NCBI GenBank assembly: GCA_034769895.1
Contig: CM068367.1
Location: 86,109,654-86,173,653, forward strand
Source of the DNA: Magicicada septendecula
Lineage: Eukaryota > Arthropoda > Insecta > Hemiptera > Cicadidae
DNA: 64,000 bases
Reading direction: 5' to 3'
Shown here: piece after piece, positions 34,339 through 45,434 of the stretch
Layout of the letters: each line of letters opens with the position of its first letter
Position numbering within the stretch: the first letter of the stretch is position 1
The notes under the pieces: model-generated
The model's database searches: none
What the model was told of the DNA's origin: nothing
Seen by the model: the letters and a program-made list of their open reading frames with translations, nothing else
Program-made: the position numbers and the translations under genes

Positions 34339-35535
34339 ATGGCTGATGTGAAAGCGTTAATTAAAAAACGTGGCACAATTAAGGCCTCTATATCCCATGT
34401 AAATACATTCGCTGACAATTTCGATCCGGACATAAGCAATCACCATGCCTTAAAAATTAAACTCCGCCACTTGATGGAATTGTCCGCGAAGTATGATGAA
34501 ATTCAGACCCAAATTGAGGCTGATGATTCCGATTTCGCATCGGTAAGTGACAGGGTTCAAACAGAGGATGATCTCTGTACTATTGAGTGCAAGCTGCACA
34601 ATTTATTAGAGCGAGTAGAGGAGGTGAACAAAAAACCATTAATGCAAGCTGAAGTTACACCAATTAGAACCTCCCCTATACAGTTAGAGCCAATTAAATT
34701 GCCCTGGTTCTCAGGCAACATTATTGATTGGCAGCATTATTATAATATGTTTATGGAACTAGTACATGTCAGAACTGACCTGACGGACATTCAGAAATTA
34801 CACTATTTATATTCTTCACTAAGGGACGAGGCGTTAAATGTAATAAACTCTCCCAATAATACATGATAATTATGCGGTAGCCATTGATCTATTGAGGGGC
34901 AGGTATGATAGCAAATTAATTGTCTCAGCCTATCATATAGGGAATGTCTTGGGCATGAAGTCCATTCAGCAAGAGTCCATGGTTGGCATTTCCAAATTCC
35001 TTGACGAAATCACCGCAAATATAAATGCTTTGAATTCATTAAATTTACCGGTAATACCTTTGAAATCATTTTTGTTCAATATTTAACGCAAAAGCTCGAT
35101 AACCAGACATGCCGACTATGGAAGGAAAGCCTATCCGACAAGCGATTCCCTAATTTCAACAATTTTATTAAATTTTTAAATGGTAGAAGGCAATTAATGC
35201 AAAACATCGGCGCCTCGGCCAATTCAGTAAATAGAATACAAGTTAGCGATAAGACTCCCTATCGCAAAACTATTAAACCGGTTGATCTCACTAGGTCAAC
35301 CTTTCATACTCATATCAGCAATAACATTTGTCAGCTGTGTCAAGGTAAACATCGACTCTCTGAATGCCCACAATTCGTGGCTATATCTCCCTCTGAGCGA
35401 CAAAACATTTTAATCAAGCATAAACTTTGCTTAAATTGTATACGTCCAGGCCATGATCTCTCACACTGTCCTTCCACATTTGCTTGTAGGACATGTGCTA
35501 AACGCCATCACACAATGATACATATCAGGCAATAA
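34339..35535 (+). pseudogene. BEL/Pao Gag
   Basis: Starts MADVKALIKKRGTIKASISH, typical of the DUF1759-type Gag of Pao elements, with the capsid segment IKLPWFSGNIIDWQHYYNMF at about residues 125-145. Frameshifts occur near 34862 and 35085. The C-terminal part (35197-35535) has three zinc-binding knuckles: CQLCQGKHRLSEC, CLNCIRPGHDLSHC and CRTCAKRHH. Nucleocapsid function (RNA binding) is inferred from these. Confidence 0.85.
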
Positions 35536-35539
35536 CGGT

Positions 35540-36337
35540 TTGAGCAGAGGCAACAATCAATTTTCACTGAAACTGCAAACAAACAAATCTATTTTATTAT
35601 CCACCGCTGTCTGCATGACAACTGACCATGCCGGTAGGAAGCACCCAGTAAGGATTTTATTAGACTCAGAATCGCAAGCAAACTTCTGTACCATGAGTTT
35701 CGCGCGTCGCATGGGTTTAAAACTAACTAAGTCTCAATTACCCATCACTGGTATAAACAATTCCTTATGCCAAGCTGACTTTAGTACAAGGGTAAGGCTA
35801 CATTCTAGTTACAAGAATTTTAATTTGAACGTGCATTGCGCTGTGCTTTCCAGCATTACGAATAATCTTCCTGCGGAATCGTTTGATATCTCATCCCTAA
35901 ATATACCAAAGGGCATATTCCTAGCTGACCCACAACTGAACTTTTCTTCGCAAATCGACATATTACTTGGTGCCCAGTACTACTTACAATTGATTGAACC
36001 TGTCAAATTCATCCGCAGCCCACATTTTCCCATAATACAGGAGAAAAAATTGGGATTCATCCTCGCGGGTAACCTGTCCTTTAATGTCGACATGACAAAA
36101 CCTGTCTCGTCATTTATAGCATGCGAAGATAATAATGCCATTTCATCGCAATTAAAAGACTTCTGGCATTTAGAGGACGTTGCTGCTCGTGCCCCCTCGG
36201 TTGAGGACTCAGAATGTGAAAGGCATTTTGTTGCTAACACTTTCCGCAATAATAGTGGTAGATTTGTGGTGTCCCTACCTCGCAGGGCATATAATTCTCA
36301 TTTGGGCGATTCTCTTCCCGGAGCTATTCGCAGATTT
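35540..36337 (+). pseudogene. BEL/Pao Pol, protease part
   Basis: A DUF1758-type aspartic protease. The active-site loop reads ILLDSESQANFC, where D-S-G-S is expected, so the conserved glycine is replaced by glutamate and the protease is probably dead. ITGINNSLCQ and IDILLGAQYYLQL follow, as in Pao proteases. The frame stops being BEL sequence at 36338, where a solo LTR inserted; the apparent ORF to 36427 is read-through into that insert. Pol resumes at 37866 (about 37870 onward: LELKFKQNPALHKDYATFMQ), which joins in register. Confidence 0.85.
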
Positions 36338-37865
36338 TGTAACGTCTTACCTACGTTACAATTCGGGAACCTGGTTAATTGGCTCGGGTCAATTAAACAG
36401 GCTGCCATAATCTTAACAAAATCATAAATAACTATTAAGTACACAAATGTTAAATAGGGTCCCGTGAATTGAGGGATATTGACAAGGGATTTGGTAGATA
36501 TATTCACTCACCTTTTGGATAACCATGACATCTCTTTATTACATAAATTTAGCAATGAGTATATTAAAGCTAAAACATTTGTACCTCTTGTACAAAGAGA
36601 ATTAGAGTAATTTAGTACTGAGTTAATATAGTTTTTCTTTTATTAATACCCTCGGATCCGAGTACTTCGTTTCAGCATATGATATTACATTTATAATATT
36701 TATTCTTGTGTTATCTTAAATACTGCTTTATTTAACCAAAAATTATTTAAATTAACGCATGTTATTGCTAAACATGAAATTACATTTAATTTAATTAAAT
36801 CAGTCTTTCTTGTTTTACTTAACGTTCAGTTTTTATCTATTTAGTGTTTATCATACAATATTATACTTCAAGTTTTGAACCACTGAATTCAAAGTTCAGT
36901 GTCACCTGTGGGTATCATCCTCGGCGAATCGGCGTCTCTCTCTGTTGTCCTGGTGTCTTGTAGTTTTCTTCTGAAGATCAGGTTTCTGTTGTTGGTGAAG
37001 TTCGGAAGTCATTTTAGTCATGGTGAGTCCTGGTTCTCTCCTTTTTTTAATAAGTTGTAGTAATCGCTTGTTGTTTTGGACTTTTACACAAAAGTTTTAT
37101 TCACTTGTAATCACGTCACATGTTGATTTAGTTATTGAGTTTCACATTATAATTTCACCATATTTTTAATTACATACACTTTATTGTTTAGATTCCCAGA
37201 GATGTCATAGACGCTCAATTCTCATTCACACTCACTTGTTCACTACATATTTACTTTAATTATACTTGTAGATTATATTCGCGGTTCACATGTTTTTTAA
37301 ATTTATATTTAGTGCCGCTACGTCTCAACTGTGAGTTTATTAACTTTTGAAAATATAATTACTATACCGCATCTCGGCAGTATGCTGTTTACGCCTCGAC
37401 CGCTCCATGGCAAGTGGTTTCTTGGTTAAGGGGTGCGAGTAGTAATCTCGCTTCACTTACTATTCAGCATAAAAGTAGTTCCATATTCGATTAATATTTA
37501 CTCGTTTATCCTCTGACATATTTAACTATATTTAATTATACTACGGTATCTCTTACTTATTATTTTATTATTGTACATCATTATGTTTTTTATCAAGTTG
37601 CCATTTAATACTTTTATTAGTCATATTCACGGGTAATTATGCGTGTTGATTCCGGTTTCGGCAGGTTAAAGCCGGGTTAATTATTAAGGGGTGTTATCGC
37701 AATTTTATTATAGAATTCTTTTTGGTTTTAAAACTATTTATTTTGGGTATTATGGCGGGGTTACATTATCATTTTCATTAGGGGTTTATGTTTAGTTTTA
37801 ATGTGAGATTTTAAATTATTTTAAATTTCTTATATTTCATTTTTTCCTCTTTTAAAATCGTCACA
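36338..37865 (+). mobile_element. Solo LTR inside BEL pol
   Basis: A 1528-bp non-coding insert starting TGTAACGTC and ending CGTCACA, with 4-bp target duplications ATTT (36334-36337 and 37866-37869). Removing it restores the BEL pol frame. The ends resemble those of elements A and B (TGTAACG / CGTTACA), pointing to a gypsy-type LTR. No ORF of note. Confidence 0.83.
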
Positions 37866-38017
37866 ATTTCAGTCACTGGAACTCAAGTTCAAGCAGAACC
37901 CTGCCCTTCATAAAGACTATGCCACATTCATGCAGGAATATTTAACTCTGGGTCACATGTCTTTGCTTGATTCTTACGATTTGTCAGTCAGTCAGACACA
38001 TTCTACTTACTGCACCA
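37866..38017 (+). pseudogene. BEL/Pao Pol, fragment between two insertions
   Basis: Encodes SLELKFKQNPALHKDYATFM and EYLTLGHMSLLDSYDL, the linker before reverse transcriptase in Pao Pol. A frame change precedes YLLHQ at the border of the Penelope-like insertion. Confidence 0.8.
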
Positions 38018-38069
38018 GACTATAAAACAGGTTAATTACCTACCGTCACGCTTTTTGAAATCCGAAAAC

Positions 38070-38114
38070 AGGATTACTCGAGTTTCGACACATTAAGTGT
38101 CATCTTCAGATCCT
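38070..38114 (-). ncRNA. Predicted hammerhead ribozyme (minus copy)
   Basis: This is the exact inverse of the motif at 39710-39754. It has the core CTGAAGA, a stem II GACAC/GTGTC with loop TTAAT, then GAAAC, a 4-nt TCGA loop and GTA before the predicted cut, with stem I AGGAT/ATCCT. It lies about 50 bp from the outer end of the Penelope-like copy. Confidence 0.7.
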
Positions 38115-38304
38115 CGATGAATATAAGTTGAAAATACATTTGTTGATGTATGCACATCCCGTCAGATAATAAAAACAACACAAACATAACAACAAAAATA
38201 CTTAAATAATTTAACACATATTAAAACACGAGACAAAACAGAACGAAAACACGATACACGCGGCCGACGTGGACCTGCACAGGAGCACATTATGCGCGAT
38301 AAAA

Positions 38305-39024
38305 TCAATCGATACCGATTTGACCTTTGATAAATTTTATCGATCTGACACAGCTAGTATCTCGTTCGATATCGTTCACTCTATTAAATAGAATATTATT
38401 TTTATGGATCGATTTTTCATTTAAGATGCGATTGTAATTAGCTTTAGTGGCCTTATATATTTCAAACCTTTCAAGAGTGTCCAGTTTAAGAGATTTCCTG
38501 CATTTATGTAATATATCCAAATTCTCACTAATACTTTTTATGTTATGATCTTGTGAACTTAAATGTTCAGCAAATGTGGATCTTCCTATATTTGATTTAG
38601 AGCTTGGGAGGTGTTCTTTATAACGCAATTTGAACGAACGACCCGTTTGTCCTATGTAGAAATTTGAACAATCCGAACAATTAAGCCTGTATACACCTGT
38701 ACCATCGTATTCATCGAAAGACTTAATTTGATTTTTAAACTTAAGTTTGTTCTCGAGTTTATTATTTGCTTTTGAAGCCAATACTATATTTTGTTTTTTC
38801 AATTGGTTTTTTAAAGTGTAATGTAACATTTCGCCATACTCTATTGCGATATATTTTACTTTTTCTTTAGGCATGTCAATATTTATTAGTCTATTTTGTT
38901 TCTTATTTATTATTTTATCTATTATGTTACATTTATAACCATTGGCTATTGCTATGTGTTTAATAATTTCGACTTCATTTTTATGGTCTGTGGAGAGGGG
39001 CAATGATAACAATCTATGTACCAT
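38305..39024 (-). CDS. Penelope-like GIY-YIG endonuclease end (minus copy)
   Basis: A 239-residue open frame. Residues about 1-95 are the linker after the missing reverse transcriptase. A C-x2-C pair (LNCSDCSNF) and the GIY-YIG core follow (GTGVYRL ... FYIGQTGRSFKLRYKEH), with the catalytic-type Arg in GRSFKLR. The last 70 residues include HLSSQDHNI and ERFEIYKATK. Known: this domain nicks target DNA for Penelope-like retrotransposition. The reverse transcriptase is absent because of 5' truncation, so the frame is a fragment of a larger ORF. Confidence 0.85.
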   Translation of the reverse strand: MVHRLLSLPLSTDHKNEVEIIKHIAIANGYKCNIIDKIINKKQNRLINIDMPKEKVKYIAIEYGEMLHYTLKNQLKKQNIVLASKANNKLENKLKFKNQIKSFDEYDGTGVYRLNCSDCSNFYIGQTGRSFKLRYKEHLPSSKSNIGRSTFAEHLSSQDHNIKSISENLDILHKCRKSLKLDTLERFEIYKATKANYNRILNEKSIHKNNILFNRVNDIERDTSCVRSIKFIKGQIGID

Positions 39025-39044
39025 ACTATTACCATACTAGTATT

Positions 39045-39519
39045 GGCTTCAAAAGCAAATAATAAACTCGAGAACAAACTTAAGTTTAAAAATCAAATTA
39101 AGTCTTTCGATGAATACGATGGTACAGGTGTATACAGGCTTAATTGTTCGGATTGTTCAAATTTCTACATAGGACAAACGGGTCGTTCGTTCAAATTGCG
39201 TTATAAAGAACACCTCCCAAGCTCTAAATCAAATATAGGAAGATCCACATTTGCTGAACATTTAAGTTCACAAGATCATAATATAAAAAGTATTAGTGAG
39301 AATTTGGATATATTACATAAATGCAGGAAATCTCTTAAACTGGACACTCTTGAAAGGTTTGAAATATATAAGGCCACTAAAGCTAATTACAATCGCATCT
39401 TAAATGAAAAATCGATCCATAAAAATAATATTCTATTTAATAGAGTGAACGATATCGAACGAGATACTAGCTGTGTCAGATCGATAAAATTTATCAAAGG
39501 TCAAATCGGTATCGATTGA
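39045..39519 (+). CDS. Penelope-like GIY-YIG endonuclease end (plus copy)
   Basis: Same protein end as the minus copy, starting at VLASKANNKLENKLKFKNQI and identical by eye to the stop. It is 5'-truncated about 95 codons further than its partner. The upstream ATG at 39016 lies in junction sequence and is not a real start. Confidence 0.83.
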
Positions 39520-39709
39520 TTTTATCGCGCATAACGTGCTCCTGTGCAGGTCCACGTCGGCCGCGTGTATCGTGTTTTCGTTCTGTTTTGTCTCGTGTTT
39601 TAATATGTGTTAAATTATTTAAGTATTTTTGTTGTTATGTTTGTGTTGTTTTTATTATCTGACGGGATGTGCATACATCAACAAATGTATTTTTAACTTA
39701 TATTCATCG

Positions 39710-39754
39710 AGGATCTGAAGATGACACTTAATGTGTCGAAACTCGAGTAATCCT
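39710..39754 (+). ncRNA. Predicted hammerhead ribozyme (plus copy)
   Basis: The 45-nt motif runs: AGGAT (stem I), CTGAAGA (core C3-A9), one extra T, GACAC-TTAAT-GTGTC (stem II), GAAAC, TCGA, GTA, then ATCCT (closing stem I). This fits a type I hammerhead with a tiny stem III (AC/GT), as known for ribozymes in Penelope-like elements, which are thought to work as dimers. The predicted cut follows GTA at 39749. The extra base after A9 is unusual but has a precedent in a viroid hammerhead. Activity is inferred, not shown. Confidence 0.7.
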
Positions 39755-39841
39755 GTTTTCGGATTTCAAAAAGCGTGACGGTAGGTAATTAACCTGTTTT
39801 ATAGTCTTAAAACGCTTTTGGAGGCAAATACAATGTTTAAG

Positions 39842-42174
39842 TTACTGCACCATTCGGTTTTTAAGGGCTCTAGTATAATCACCACATTGCGAGTTGTTTT
39901 CGACGGCTCTGCCAAAACAACAAATAATTTATCCTTGAACGACACACTGATGGTTGGTCCCACGGTCCAGCAGGATCTTTTTTCGATTATGTCTCGGTTT
40001 CGTACGCACCGATATGTCCTCATTTCGGACATTGAGAAGATGTACCATCAAATTTTAGTTAATCCCAGGGACTCTAATTTGCAACGAATTGTCTGGCGCG
40101 ACGTCCTCCATAGGGAACTTCAACACTACGCCTTGAGGACAGTCACATATGGGACTGCAAGTGCGTCATTTCTGGCCACAAGATGTCTGGCACAAATAGC
40201 TCAGGAAAACAAAACTCAACACCCTATAGCCTGTTCAGCTATCGCAAACGATTTCTATGTGGACGATCTCATGACCGGTTCAGATAGCCCACACATCTTA
40301 TCTAAAATGAAGTCCGACATTACAAACTTATTAAGCCAATATGGTTTTACTTTGCACAAGTGGTTTTCCAATGATCAAACCGTTATAGCTTCACACGCCC
40401 CTTCCCTTGACTTTGGCAAAAATCAAACTGTACGTACATTGGGTATCCAATGGGACATTAACGATGATAATTTCGTATATAGTTTCCAAAGACATGTCGA
40501 GGTGGAGGTATTCAACAAGAGAAGGGTATTATCAGTTATCGCAGGAATTTACGACCCACTGGGACTCATTGGCTCGGTTACATTTTGGTGCAAGCATTTC
40601 ATGCAGATATTGTGGTTAACCGGTACAAGTTGGGACGACCCCCTATCAGACTCATTATCTAATCAATGGGTAGAGCTTTATACTCAGCTGATTTCCGACA
40701 CTTACTTTAAGATTCCAAGGTCTGTAAAGAATTTAAATAATTCTCAAATCACTTCATTTCAGCTCCAAGGGTTTGCCGATGCGTCAGCAAAGGGTTACGC
40801 GTGTTGCCTTTATGTGCGTGCTGTGTATTCAAACCACAGCATCTCATAAAACTTGTTGTGCTCTAAATCTAGAGTCGCTCCATTGAAGCAGGTGACATTA
40901 CCCAGACTTGAACTTTGCGCCTGTCTCTTATTGGCTCAGTTGGTTTCCAAGGTTATAAACGCGGTGAGTTACAAATTCGACGACTTATAGTTTTACACTG
41001 ACTCAATGATCGCCTTACACTGGATTCACCAGCAGTCTTCCAGATGGAAGGTATTTGTCGCCAACCACGTTGCGGAGATACAGCGTCTCACTGCAAAGGG
41101 TACGTGGCATCATGTCTCGTCACATGACAACCCTGCCGACATTCTATCGCGTGGTTGTCTCCCTCGGTTTTTACACGGTCACCCACAATGGTGGTATGGT
41201 CCATCCTGGTTGTCCCATGAGTCATCATCATGGCCCATCAGTGCTTTCAATGCCCATTCACCCTGCACTCATCCCGATATTGAGCAAGAACAACGTAAGC
41301 AAGTCCAAACCTCACTGGTTGCTGCTTCATCTACGCCTAGTTATTTTGAAAACTACTCTTCGCTTTCAAAACTCCTCCGTGTATTTTCGTATTGCCTTCG
41401 ATTCATTCGGAACTCTAGGCTTCCCATAGCTGATAGAGACACTTCCTTTTTAACTTCCCATGAGTTACATGGTACACTTTTGGTTTTTATTCCCCAGTCC
41501 CAGCGATCGCACTTCAGGATCGAAATCAAGGAACTTGAGGCACAACGCTGCATCCCTAATAATAGTAAAATTCTTACACTTAACCCCTTTCTGGACAAGG
41601 TGGGGATATTACGCGTGGGCGGACGCCTTCAGCACTCCCAGCTTACATATGATAGCAAAGACCAAATGATACTACACCCGCATTCTCGTCTCAGTAAATT
41701 AATCTTAGAAGGCGAGCATCTTCGTCTACTACATGCTGGGGTACAATTGACTCAGTACTCTCTACGGCAGAAATACTGGATAAGTAATGACAAATCATAC
41801 ACACTATCAGTAATACACAAATGTATCACTTGCCTTCGATTCCGTGCCAGGGGTTCAAGCCAATTGTTAGGACAATTACCCTCTTCCCGGGTTACCCCTG
41901 CTAAGCCATTTTCTCAATCTGCAGTTGACTATGCCGGTCCTGTATTTATACGTCATGGCGGGCAGCGTTCCAAATCGACGTCAAAGGCTTATATTGCTCT
42001 ATTTATATGCATGGCCACTATGGGCATTCACCTTGAATTAGTTTCAGATCTTACCTCAGACGCTTTCATAGCAGCCTTAAAATGGTTTATAGCTCGTAGA
42101 GGTATCCCTGCACAGATATTCTCCGACAATGGTACAAATTTTTGTCGTGCTAGTAGTACACTTCACGACTTATA
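39842..42174 (+). pseudogene. BEL/Pao Pol: reverse transcriptase, RNase H, start of integrase
   Basis: Reverse transcriptase motifs: LRVVFDGSAKTTNNLSLND, VLISDIEKMYHQI and, at the catalytic site, NDFYVDDLMTG (about 40250). The thumb region ends with GIYDPLGLIGSVTFWCK. A frame break near 40845 leads into RNase H (YTDSMIALHWIH across 40990, and HHVSSHDNPADILSRG). The integrase zinc-finger part (YWISNDKSY, HKCITC..R, about 41780-41850) and catalytic core (VDYAGPVF, then IFSDNGTNFCRASS) run to the mariner insertion at 42175. The two visible integrase acids are present. Several frame changes suggest a dead but fairly young copy. Confidence 0.88.
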
Positions 42175-43505
42175 CAGGGTCCGGCAGAGAAACCTGACGG
42201 TTTTCTGAGTGAAATTATGACCAGAATATATAGTTTATAAACAAAATTTTATTTTAGAATTAAAGTACATCTCAAAGCATTTTACTTACATTAATTACTT
42301 TTTGAAAATCACATTCTTTAGATGGTGTCCCTCATTTTCAACACATTCTTCGAGCCGTAACGGTAAACCGTGCATTATGCGCCACAGAACTTACGGAGAG
42401 ATTGCCGCCACTTCTGTCCGAATATTCCGCTTCAAATCCACGATTGTCCTTGGTCGGTTCTGGTACACCCTATTCTTGAGATACCCCCACAGAAAGTAAT
42501 CGCAAGCGTTGAGGTCGGGCGATCTTGGAGGGCACTGAACATCCCCTCAGTGTGAGATCACTCGGGCTCTAAACATCTCTCTCAATTTATTCAGGGAAGC
42601 CCTTGCAGTGTGAGCAGTTGCCCCATCCTGCTGGAACCATGTGGTTTCCAATGCAATACCATGTTGCCGTAACTCAGGTGCGAGAAATGTTGTAAGCATG
42701 TGAATGTAACGTTGTGAATTTACAGTCACTGCATTCCCCCTCTTCGTCTTCAAGGAAGTAGGGGCCATTTATCCCGGAAGACGTTAACCCACACCACACA
42801 ACAACCTTCTCACTGTGTAACGGTCTTTCAAACAGTTCTTGAGGATTCTGCAATGCCCAGTACCGGCAGTTCTGCGTATTGACATAACCACACAGATGGA
42901 AATTGTCCTCATCGGTCATTAGCAGATTGTTTAACACTTGGTCATTCACAATATTCACAAGTCCATGGCAACAATGCATGCGAATTCTCTTATCCTGGGC
43001 ACTCAGTGTTTGCACTATAACAAGTTTGTAGGGATGAAAGTCGAGTTCCAGATGAAAAATTCTGCGTACGGAGCGGTCAGAAATCTGAAGGGCACTTGCG
43101 TGTTTTAATGCCGATCGCCGAGGACGTTTACGAATAGCATGACGCACGCGTTCAACATTCTCCGGGGTTCGAACAGTACGCTGTTTCCCTGGTGGTATCT
43201 TCTTTAAGGCAGAGGCCGTTTCCCGAAAATTCGCCACCCACAACAGTATGGTATTGCGGCTTGGAACACTGTCATTTCGATGAATGCTGAAATGGCGGCG
43301 AAAAGCGCGCTGCGTAACAATAACTGACTCATTGTTTTTAAAAAACGTTTCCACTACGAACGCACGATGTTGTGATGACCAACGCTCCATGGCGACTGAA
43401 ATGCTTTGAGCTGTCGAACACATGAGCGCAAGCTCGATTGCAGCGCTCCATGCTACACTCCACAGAACTACTTCAAATATAGTCAGGTTTCTCTGCCGGA
43501 CCCTG
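42175..43505 (-). mobile_element. Mariner-family element, DD41D type (rosa/Visitor-like)
   Basis: A 1331-bp element with perfect ends (CAGGGTCCGGCAGAGAAACC and its inverse) and a TA target duplication at 42173-42174 and 43506-43507. It interrupts the BEL integrase between DLY and KLL. Transposase on the minus strand. Confidence 0.95.
42295..43390 (-). pseudogene. DD41D mariner transposase
   Basis: Starts MERWSSQHRAFVVETFFKNN. The helix-turn-helix includes TQRAFRRHFSIHRNDSVPSR, and the second DNA-binding part is SALKHASALQISDRSVRRIF. Catalytic blocks: LMTDEDNFHLCGYVNTQNC, TWFQQDGATAHTARASL and DLNACDYFLWGYLK. Counting residues between the last two aspartates gives 41, the DD41D spacing. Damage: a frameshift near 42755, an in-frame TGA between the last two acids and an in-frame TAA near the end. 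Expected length is about 365 residues. Confidence 0.9.
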
Positions 43506-43507
43506 TA

Positions 43508-44151
43508 CAAACTTCTTCAATCTAACGGATTTGAACAGACTACTCAGGATTTTACCAGTGCCCAAGGCATCAAATGGTCCCCGTCAGCACCTCATTTCGG
43601 TGGCCTGTGGGACAGTGGAGTCAAGAGCGTCAAGTTTCATTTGCGGCGAGTTGTCGGCGGAACATTCTTACGTTTGAGGAGTATTACACTATTCTAACTC
43701 AAATAGAGTCCTGCCTTAACTCACGCCCCTTGTTCGCCATCTCAAATGACTCTAGGGATCCCGAACCTTTAACTTCATCGCACTTCCTGGTTGGTTCTAC
43801 ACTCACCGCACTCCCGGAACCTCACTATTCCAAAGTCAAAATTGGTCGTCTGGGTAGATGGCAGCTGCTCCAAAGATTCACCCATTCTATATGGAAAAGG
43901 TGGTCGAAGGATTATTTGCACCAGTTGCAACAACGCAACAGATGGCGCATCCCGTGAAAAAATTTGGCTCCTGGACAACTCGTCCTTATTTTGGAAGACA
44001 ATTCCCCCCCCTGCAGTGGAAACGCGGGGTAGTCACTCAGGTCTATTTGGGTCAGGATTCAATAGTGCGCGTCGCGGAAGTTCGCACCGCAAACGGTATC
44101 CTACGTCGGCCCATTCACAAATTATGTCCACTTCCAGTGGCCTCAGACTAA
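43508..44151 (+). pseudogene. BEL/Pao Pol, end of integrase
   Basis: Resumes the integrase core after the mariner (IKWSPSAPHFGGLWDSGVKS, holding the region of the last catalytic Glu) and, after frame changes near 43680 and 43860, the C-terminal DUF5641-type domain (FPPLQWKRGVVTQVYLGQDS, VRTANGILRRPIHKLCPLPV). It ends at 44151. Confidence 0.87.
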
Positions 44152-44949
44152 TCGCATGAGCGTTCATGCGACATGTAGCATTGATTTGAACTTTATCGCA
44201 TTATCGTGCTTCATGCCCGGGACATCCCCCGGGCGATCACATGCTTTACATTGTTATTCTTATTATATTATTATCATGTCTATTGTATTATTATGTATCA
44301 CTATCATATTATCAGATGTTATTGAATTTTTGGGATTTTTTATTCTAATATTATGCATATCAATTATTATGTCCTTTATTATTGTATTATTCTACTGTTA
44401 TATATTGTTGAATTTTTGGGGAGCATTATTCTAATACTATTCATGTAAAGTATTGTCTTTTATTATTGTTATCATCTGGTATATATTTTTGAATTTTGGG
44501 GGAGTATTATTCTAATATTATGCATGTAAATTATTATGTCTTTTATCATTGTATTATTACCTGTTACATATTATTGAATTTTTTGGGATCATTATTCGAT
44601 TATTATGTACTGTCAACTATTATGTCTGTCGGATTATTGTATTATTATGTATCATTATCACGTTATTATGTGTTATGGAATTTTATTATCATTATTCTAT
44701 TACTATGTAATATCAATCATTATGTATTATGTATCCTACATCAATTGGGTATGTCAATCATATTGTTATGTACTATTGAATTTTTGGTGTCATTGTTCTA
44801 TTGTTATGCATGTAAACTGTTATGCCTTTTATTATTGTATTGTCATTTGTTATGTATTATTGAATTTTGGTGTCATGTAATGTCAATTATTATGCACTAT
44901 TCATACAATGATTTAAGCTGTAAAATTGCCCGATTTTGTGCGGGCAGTA
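44152..44949 (+). other. BEL/Pao 3' untranslated region with ATTATT repeats
   Basis: No gene. Much of 44240-44900 is a degenerate array of 'tattattgaatttttgg' and 'ttattatgtattatt' units, giving meaningless long frames rich in Y, I, L and C. The G-rich stretch just before the LTR (TTGTGCGGGCAGTA, about 44935-44949) is the likely polypurine tract. Confidence 0.75.
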
Positions 44950-45434
44950 TGGTTAAACTTTGTACTTGTTTAAACTTTGTACTTAGAATATCTGAATTGC
45001 AGTGCGTGCAGTGACATCATTTTCTCCCCTGCTAAACTGCTGCCGGCTTGTATTGCATGCTCGCAACAGTCAAATTTAGTTAGTTAATTGCAAGACTCCG
45101 GACGGGCAACTTGCCTTCACTTCGCCAGCCGCGGCTACATAATTATTTTCAATATTCCAAAATTTTAGCATGATCATCATGCGCTAATACTTAGGCGATC
45201 TCGGCCTCTATTCACGATTATGGATTTCAATATTTAATTCTACCTTATTTCTCAGGCATTTATGCCGCGCTACACTGCACGCGCCATGCAATTATTTTCT
45301 AACAATTTTCAATAAACAATTAACTCAAAGAACATATACAGTTCACTTCGTTATTTCATTTCTTACCAGCTAACTCATCACCTAGCATTATAAGACCAAC
45401 TCAAGATTACTTCGAGAGCGTCTAAGACGTAACA
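44950..45434 (+). repeat. BEL/Pao 3' LTR
   Basis: A 485-bp copy of the 5' LTR with about 36 extra bases (about 45058-45099) and roughly a dozen substitutions. Confidence 0.88.

Larger units (their letters stand above)
38018..39841. mobile_element. Penelope-like element, head-to-head inverted pair
   Basis: Two 5'-truncated copies face each other: a minus copy at 38018-39030 and a plus copy at about 39035-39841. An 11-bp target duplication, TTACTGCACCA (38007-38017 and 39842-39852), encloses the pair, so both arrived in one event. The copies appear almost identical. Each carries a GIY-YIG endonuclease ORF end, a 3' region and a hammerhead-like motif. Inverted, truncated copies are typical of Penelope-like insertions. 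About 35 unpaired bases (39806-39841) remain at the right side. Confidence 0.88.
33039..45434 (+). mobile_element. BEL/Pao LTR retrotransposon with three nested insertions
   Basis: LTRs at 33039-33487 and 44950-45434 (TGGTTAAAC...CGTAACA) enclose gag and pol. Target duplication: GCCAT before and CCCAT after, one mismatch. The 5' LTR lacks about 36 bp that the 3' LTR has (about 45058-45099). Insertions by a solo LTR (36338-37865), a Penelope-like pair (38018-39841) and a DD41D mariner (42175-43505) account for 4.7 kb. Without them the element would be about 7.7 kb, which is normal for BEL/Pao. Frameshifts in gag and pol make it defective. Confidence 0.93.

Noticed and set aside
44156..45014. 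Long plus-strand frames rich in Y, I, L and C that look like membrane proteins
   Set aside because: They arise from degenerate ATTATT-type repeats in the BEL 3' untranslated region and LTR, in overlapping frames, without start context.
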